Part shown: piece by piece, positions 52,395 to 61,300 of the stretch
Numbering within the stretch: the first letter of the stretch is position 1
Layout: each line of letters opens with the position of its first letter
From: Brevibacillus dissolubilis
GTDB lineage: Bacteria; Bacillota; Bacilli; Brevibacillales; Brevibacillaceae
Direction of reading: 5' to 3'
Length of the DNA stretch: 64,000 nucleotides
NCBI RefSeq assembly: GCF_006170445.1
Contig: NZ_VCNA01000001.1
Span: 496,001 to 560,000, forward strand
The notes under the pieces: model-generated
The model's input: only the letters and a program-made list of their open reading frames with translations
The model's database searches: none
What the model was told of the DNA's origin: nothing
Program-made: the position numbers and the translations under genes

Positions 52395-55300
52395 TTACTT
52401 TCGGATGGTTTTCTTCAACGCTCCTAATCCAATTTTTCCATTCTTAAAATCTTCCAGCATCTTCAGCTTCATCTCCCGCACGCTGGAAGGATCTTCAACA
52501 GCTACGCTGACGGGATGATCGTTGACCGCTGTGGACGACTGGGAAGCCATCTTGCCTGCAAGACACGCAGCAAGCGCATGGATCGTCGTGATGTCCAGCA
52601 ATTCCCTGTTGAGTAGTTCGATACCGAAATCCTTCTCGACCATGCGCTGGAGTCTCAGCCATGCAATCGAATCGATCCCGAATGCGTGCATGTCCTTGTC
52701 GACAGGAATCCGTTCGGCAGACATGCCGGTGTATGCAGCAAAAAAGTCGATCAGGTATGTGCTGAGGTCTGATGGATTGGTATCGGTTTTTTCTATGATG
52801 GGTGCATCTATGATCGAGGTAACTGCGACTGGTGTAGCTGGTGCCGGAATAGGTTGCTGAGGTGCTTTCGCAATAGCCCCTTCAGAATGCCAGTATCTTT
52901 CGCGTTCAAATGGGTATGTCGGGAGAGAAACGATTTTTCGCGGCGACTGCTGATGCAGGCCGGCCCAATCGACAGGGCACCCTTTTACCCAAAGTGCGGC
53001 GAGACGGTCGAGATCTCGGTCGGATACCAATGAGCGTACGAACTCTTCACCACGGCTGCCGGAGATAATCGGCTCCAGCTGGGCAAAGTCGGTTTCGGCA
53101 TGGCCTGTATAGACGGTCTGAGTCAGATTGGTTGGAGATGAAGACCTATTTAAATAGGAAGCTAAGCATTCCTCCAGCTCATCGACTGACCGGGCAACAA
53201 AGGCAAGGCGCAGTGGCATTTCATTGCGGCAGAGCTGCAGCGTATAGGCTAAGTCTGGCAAGGAAACATCCTTGTTCCCGTCTACATAGTGAAGCGCGTT
53301 TTCTGCCATCTTGTGCAATCCTCGCTCATCCTTCGCAGACAGCACGATCAGCTGAGGATCAAACTCGGTATCTGTGGAAACGGTGAGTTGGTTCTTGGCT
53401 CCGGAATACTCCTCGATGACCAAGCTCACATAGCTTCCGCCTGCACCGATTGAATTGATCAAAGCCCGTCTCGGAGAATTTTGCGCTTCTCCTGTACCTG
53501 TCTCCCATGCTTCCAGTTCTGCCGTCAATCGGAATGGCAGATGCTCCAAATCTAGATTCGGATTGATCTGCCCAACGTTTACCATAGGCGCAATTCTTTT
53601 GTTCTGGAGTTGCAATACTACCTTGGTTAACTGAGCGATTCCGGAGGCAGCTTCTGGATGACCCAGATTAGACTTGACTGATCCCATCGGAATGCTGTGC
53701 GTTGTATTCTTGAAAACTTTGGCCAATGCATTGATCTCTACCGCATCTGCGAGTGCTGATCCATTGGCAGCAGACTCGATATAGCTGATCGCATCCGGCT
53801 CAAGCCCTGCACGTTGCAGAGAATCTTCAATCAGTTTGACCTGAGTCTTGGAGCTAGGCGTCATAAAACCGTTGGCCCGTCCACCATGCAGGGACGAACT
53901 GGACTTGATCACCGCCATGATGTTGTCTCCGTCTCGGATGGCATCTTGGAGTGGTTTTAGCAGCACGGCACCTACGCCTTCTGAAGGAAGATACCCGTCT
54001 CCGTCACGGAAGCTTCTGCTTTCTGGATGGCTTGCAATCATCTGCGCTTGGCTGAGTCCGATATATTTATTCGGATGAATGGTTACATTCACACCACCCG
54101 CGATGGCAAGGGTAGCTTCACCTTGCGCCAGCGCGTTACATGCCAGATGGATCGCCATCGTCGAGGAGGAGCACATATTATCTACCGCGACACTCGGACC
54201 TTCGAAGCCAAAATAATGAGAGACCCGGTTGGCGATCAAATTGTAAGAGGACACAGAGGTCAATGCATGGCCGACGACATCTGTGCTGTCCGCCTGATAC
54301 ATCTGATACATCGAACCTACATAGACACCGACGCGTCGCTTGTATCGGGACTCTATTTTGGCCTGAGTGATGCCGCTTCCTTCGAGCAGCTTCCAGACCT
54401 CTTCCATGAACAGCCGCTGCTGTGGGTCCATCCATTTGGCTTCACGAGGCGTGATCTGGAAGAACAGCGGATCGAAGCGATCCACGTCGTCGATAAAGCC
54501 GCCCCACTTGCAGTAAGTCGTGCCAAGGGAGTCTTTATCTGCGTTGAAAAACTCGCTCACATCCCAGCGGTCAGCAGGGACTTCCGTTACACAATCTGTG
54601 CCGTTGGCGAGATTGTTCCAGAATTCTTGCAGATTGTTTGCTTTCGGATAGCGGCCTACCATCCCGATGATAGCGATATCGGTGGATTTGGCCTGGGTTG
54701 ATGGTGATTGTGTCTGAGCATCAACCTGAATTGCGGTTTTCTCATCTGCCTTAGCGTAAGCATTCGCACGCAGTAGTGGTCTGTCTTGCTCAAGTACCTG
54801 CTCCGGTTTTGGAGCTGAGGTGATAGCGACCTTTTCTGTGATACCCAACAGCTTGTTCAATGCAACACGGTGATGTTCGATAAAATAGTCAGCCAGCTCA
54901 CGGACGGTCTGCACCTCGAAGAACAGCGTTTTCGATAAAGTGCCAAACGGTTTTTCAAGCTGGAAAATCAGATCAGCGGCCATCATCGAGTCGATGCCGT
55001 ACCGTTCCATAGGCGTATCTACCTGCAAGCGGTCTACTGGCAAGGATAAAGCATTAGCGATCAGCTTCTGTAAGTAGCGCACTGCTTTTTCCCGGGTGGC
55101 AGGTCCTTCAGACGATTCCGATGCAATGTGACCAACAGACACTTCAGCCGTTTCAGATGCAATCTTGACGACATCCTCGGACTGATCCTCCTGACGTACA
55201 CCTGCAAAAACAAGCACCTGATCCACATGAGCACGTACCGCAGATCGGAAAGCGGCAAGACCCTGTTCCGTACGCAACACACCGATTCCCATCGCGGCCA

Positions 55301-58300
55301 TGCGCTTGCGCTGGCTTTCGTCCACCTGCATGCCCCCTTCTTCCCAGAGCGGCCAGTTGATCGAAAGGGTCCGGCCAAAGCGACGGCCTTCGCGGACGAG
55401 GTGATTGCGATAGACCGCGTATTGATCCATAAATGCGTTGGCGGCGGCATAATCACTCTGTCCTGGATTCCCCAGCTCAGCCGACGCGGACGAGAAGCAG
55501 ATGAAATAATCAAGCGGATGCGTTTTTGTCGCCTGATCGAGGTTGGCTAACCCTGTAACCTTTGGCATCAGCACGCTTTCAAGCTCTTCCACTGGTTTAT
55601 TGATAAGTAAACGGTCTTTTGTGATGCCTGCGCTGTGCAGGACGGCGGTCAGTGTACCATATGCTTGTTCTACATGTCTCACAAGACGCTCGACATCCTC
55701 GCAGCTACCCATATCAACCATCTGATAGTCCACGGTCGCACCAAGTTCGCTCAGGCGATCCAGTGCCATTTGGTTTTCTGCGGTCAGCGGGGAGCGTCCG
55801 CACAATACGATGGTGGCGTTATTGGTGTGAGCCGCGATGTCAGTTGCAAAAATAAGACCAAGCTTGCCCAAGCCGCCGGTGATTAGATAGATTCCGCCGT
55901 TTTTCCAAATCGGAGCATGGTGAATCGGGGTTTGCGGCGTGGATGAAACCTCCAGCTCCATCCATTGTTTCACCCGACGTTCCCCCTCCGCTGTATAGCG
56001 CACTTCTTGTGCACCGTGATCAGCGGCGTTATGCGTAATGATGTCAATCAGCGCATCAGCATCCGTGACACGACCTGTCTCCACGAGCTGAATACGGATA
56101 TGAGGATTCTCAAGTGCGACTGTTTTTAACATCCCGACGACACCTGCTATGCATCCCCCTGTGCTCTCTGAAGCATCGGCGATCACGACCTGCACGAGCG
56201 TGTCGTTGGTGGTGCGAACGCTGACAAGCGGCTGGATGGCTACGAACAGCTTACGCGCGGCGTCGGTATATTGCTGATCCACGGAAGCACCTTCTACCGG
56301 GATAAAGGTAAGCTTGCTTGTACCCGGTACCTGCTGTGACTCATGTGCCTGCTCCAGTCTGCTTTTCACGTCGGCAGGTAGATTGCCTGCCACAAAGATG
56401 TGAACGTCTCCTTGCTTACCGTCAATCATTGGATTTGTAGCGGCGTGCAGCGGTACAGAAACCCACTCCGGAGCATACAACGCATATGGCTCATCGCTTG
56501 CAGTGTGCGTTTTCAACACTCGGGAGCTTAATCCGTTCAGTTCTGCACAGATGCGACCGTCCGCATCCATCACACTGATATCCAGCTTGCGGACAGCATG
56601 ATCTGGCGCACTCTCTTTGCTGTAGCGAATCCATGCATAGGCAACAGGTGGGGTCTTAGCGTAGATGTGTACCGAGTCAAGTGCGTATGGCACCCGTGGC
56701 CCCTGCTCGGCTTGCTTTTCGGATGCTGCGCCGATGCTCATCGCAAGTGTCGCCTGCAGGGCACTGTCGATCATAGATGGATGTAACACATATTCCGACA
56801 GGGTCGCACGGATATCTTCCGGGCAGGACAGCTTGGCTACCGCTTGTGGATAGCCCTTGCTGTCCAAGCCGCAATGAACCTCCACCACTGCTCTGTACGC
56901 AGGCCCATAATGAAGTCCGAACTGATCGTAGGCAGAATAGATGGTATCCCCCGTCACTTGCTGTTGGTTGCAAGCTGTGAGTAATTGGTTGAGATCCAGT
57001 GCGCTAGGTTCCATTGCCGCGACTTCGAGAAGCCGGCAATTCCCCTGACTGTATACCAGATGCTCTTGACCGGTTCCCGCATAAATCGCATAACTTAGCT
57101 CATCGTTGCTACGCGCTTCGATGCGAGTGCGCAGATTCAGCGGTTGATCATCCACAACAGCTGGCTTGAGCCAGACTACTCCGGTTACTGCTATGGCTCT
57201 CTTTTGCGTGTCTCCATTCGCACGGACAGCCACTTCCCGCGCCATCTCCAGGTAGGCGACTCCCGGAAGCGTAGGCTGACCATTCACTTGATGGTCTGCG
57301 AGGAAAAACTCACTGCCGTCAAAGCTAGATGAGAATGCGACTTCTTGTAAATTGGAGTCGTTCTTGTGCACCAGCGGATGGATCACGGACTCCGTCTTCA
57401 CCAGCTGTACAGCCCCGCCTTCATGCAGGTCACTCTGTACGTTGCCGCCCTTCACCCAATACCGTTGTTCGTCAAATGGATAGGTAGGCAGGCTGATTCT
57501 TTTCACCTTTTGCTCATCGGAATAGATGCGCTTCCAGTCAAATTTGAAGCCCTGAACCCATAGGTCGAGGATCGGTTCATATTTATGTTGGGCTATCCAG
57601 CCATCCACCGCTTCCTGACGGGCTTGATCCGCGTTAAATACAGCAAGCGTTACACCGGCCTGCTTGACCGTTCCTTTGAACCAAGAAGTGTAGTCAGGTT
57701 GCACGGTACATACTGCTTCAAGCTTCTTCTTAAGCTCCTCCATGTCATAGACGAGAGTGGCCAGTCGCTCTTCCATGGCATCCCGTCCGACTTGAAGCGT
57801 GAACGCCAGGTTTGCCAGATCTGGATCACCAAGACCATTCACCTTAACAAAATTCAGCAGATCCTTGGCAGCCTGCATCAGCTGTTGTTCAGAGCGGGCG
57901 GACAACACAACCGGATAGCCTGCATGTCCATTGCCAGACGGCTTTGTCATCCCTGCTTCTGATGGAATGTATTCCTCAATCAACACATGTGCATTGACCC
58001 CGCCGAATCCAAACGAGCTGATTCCGGCTCTTCGAGGTGCTGCCTCACCATGTTCGTTCTGTGGAGCCTCCCAAGGACGGTTTTCCTGCAAAATATAAAA
58101 CGGACTTTGCTCCAGCTTGATATATGGATTGATCGTTTCCGTATGCAGGCTCTTGACCAGTGTTTGGTGCTTCATTTGGAGCAGGGTTTTGATCACGCCT
58201 GCCACACCGGCCGCAAGCTCTAAGTGACCGATATTGGATTTTACGGAGCCGATGCCACAACCCGGCGTTGGGCTGAGTTGGCTTCCCTTTGCTTCATATA

Positions 58301-61300
58301 ATTCGTGAAAAGCTTTCTTGAGCGCATTGATCTCTACCGGGTCGCCAAGCTGTGTCCCCGTGCCGTGGGCTTCGATATAAGTCACCGTGCTTGGATCGAT
58401 TCCGGCCTGACGATGCGCGGCTTTGATGACTTCGGCCTGTGCATTCGGGTTAGGCGCAGTGAGTGAATTGGCACGGCCGCCGTGGTTCTCTGCGCTTCCG
58501 ATAATCACACCGTAGATCTGATCGCCGTCAGCCTCTGCCTGCGCGAGGGACTTGAGAACCAGTACGCCGACCCCTTCGCCTCTCACATAACCATTGGCCT
58601 GATCGGAGAATGTCTTGCAACGTCCGTCATCACACAGCATACCTGCACGGGCATAGCTGATGTGCAGCTCAGGACTGACGATGGTGTTCACTCCACCTAC
58701 AATCGCCATGCCCACATCACCGCGACGGATCAGCTCTGCCCCTCTGTGAATGGCAACAAGCGAGCTGGAGCACGCCGTCTCAATCGGCTCACTCGGACCA
58801 TGCAAATCAAGCAGGAAGCTGATTCGATTCGGACCGACAGAACCGGATACTCCTGTCGCCGCATAGCTTTCGCCCAGCTGACGTGCTTGGACAAGCAGAT
58901 TGCCATAGCCACTCGGTGCGGTTCCAATCAAGACGGCCGTATCAGAGCCTGCCAAGCTGGACGGCGCATAGCCGGAGTCTTCCAGTGCACGCCATACATG
59001 TGTCATCAGCAGTCGCTGTTGTGGGTCCATCGACTCGGCTTCCCGTGGTGAAATGTTAAAAAACAGCGGATCAAACAGATCTACACCGTCGATGAAGCCT
59101 CCCCATTTCACACTGGTTTTGTCCCCATCAGATCTCGGGTCGCCGAACACCTTACGCCAATCCCAGCGGCTTGCAGGGATTTCGGTGATGCAGTCCACCC
59201 CGTTTGTCAGGTTCTCCCAGAATCGATCCAGGTCATCTGCTTGAGGAAAGCTTCCGCTCATCCCGATAATCGCGACACGCTGGTCAGCTGTCGGCAACTC
59301 TTTTTCTTGAGCCAGTTGGGATGCCGAAGTCTCTTGCTCTGGTGCAGGCACGCGAATAGAAGCCATTTCGATCGAAGGAACTTCAATAGAGGAAGCCTCT
59401 ATCACAGGAGCTTCCGTGGAAGCAGCGATCTCTATCAATGGCAGGTCCACAGTCAGAGATTCACTGACATCAGAACTCCCCTGCCCGGCAAAAGCCATCC
59501 CATGCTCTTCACGAAGATAATCAGCGAAACTGCCCAATGTTGGGTATTCAAAGAAGATAGTCGGCGTAAGCTCAATCCCATATGTATTGGTTATGGTATT
59601 GGCGAATTTGGTCAGGCTGATCGAGTCGTATCCGAAGTCGCTCAGTTCACTGTTCAGATCGATATCCTCTGGCTGAACCTTCAGCTGTTCGGTTACCAGC
59701 TTCGTTAATACAGCCTGAATCCGGTGCAAAAGATGCTGGTCATTTGCTAGATGGCTTCTGTCACGCTCACCGTGAACGGGAGCGGGAGCGGCAACGGCCT
59801 TTATCTTTGATTCTGTTTTTGTCTCTGAGCCGCCTGTGCCTGTTCCTGTTACGGTTCCTGTGCTAACCGCCAAACCCGAATACAGATCAAATGCCTTCAT
59901 GACACGGGACGTATCACCTGCAAATACACACACCTGCTGGAAGCCAGACTTCAGTGCCTGTCCAAATGCTTCTATCCCCTCACGTGTGCCGAGTGGAATC
60001 AGACCCTGCGCGCGAATCAGCTCTTCGGTCTCCTGATCGACACGCATACCGCCTTCTGCCCAGAGCGGCCAGTTTACCGAAAGCGTTTTTCCATGACGCT
60101 GCCCAATCAGAACCAGCTCGTCACGGTAAGCCGAGTAAGCATCCATAAATCCGTTGGCAGCAGCGTAGTCCGACTGTCCCGGATTTCCGAGTTCACTGAC
60201 ATTGGAAGAAAAGCTTGCGAAAAATTCAAGACGATGGTGGCGGCTCGCTTCATCCAGATTCACGATCCCCGCGACCTTTGGCGATAACACATCACGGATC
60301 GCACTGTGCGATTTAGTACGGATATAGCCATCGTTTAAGGTACCCGCAGCGTGGATGATTCCGGTGAGATCGCCATACGTTTGTTCGATGTAAGCAAGCA
60401 ACTTCGCCACCGAATTGGCATTCGCGATATCACATGGTTGGTACTCGACCTTCACACCATTTTTCCGCAGGGAGCTAAGAGCCTCCTCTGTACGATAGTC
60501 TGGCGTCGTACGTCCGGTCAAAATCACTGCAGCCTGTGTAAGACTGGAGGCAATATGTTCGGCAAAAATACGGCCCAAGCCACCGAGACCGCCTGTAATC
60601 AGGTAGGTGCCACCCTCACGCAACGCGATGGTGCTCTTGGACTGGCGATCATCTGTGAGCTTCTCGTACGTTTTGATGGACACGGTACCGTTGGAATAGC
60701 GGATATCTCTGACCGGCTGTGCGGCAACCGAGCAGATCAAGTCACGGAGTGTATGAGGTTCAACAGTATCGAACCAACCGATACACTGGGTTCGAATGGA
60801 CGGATACTCCATGGATGCTGTCTTCAGCAAGCCGGAGATTCCGCTTAGTGTCTGGTAATCCTTTGCTTCATTGTCGATCACAACCACCTGTAAGAGCTTT
60901 TTGCGGGAAGCGCCGGTTTCTGCCAGCTCTTTGATCAGCGAAATCACGTTCTGTACGGCAACCTCATAGCGCTCGCTGAGTGTGTTGCCGTCGATGCGGA
61001 TACGCTCCAGCTCCACTGACTCTGGCAATGCCACTCTGATGCTCTCCATCACTCCCTGATGAACAGCTCCGATCACGACTACCTTGTGGCCACTATCTTG
61101 TCCCGCAGGAGGCGCGGAATTGTTCGGGAGATGATTGTTCACAAGATCGTCAGCAGGTGTCCAGACAGGTGCGATGAAGGTGACGCGTTCACCCTGACGC
61201 GCTGTGACCTCGAATTCACGCGACGAGAATCCTTTGATTTCCACGCAGACACTTCCTTGGGCGTCGCAAATGCTGATATCAAGCTTTTGCAGGGAAGCGT

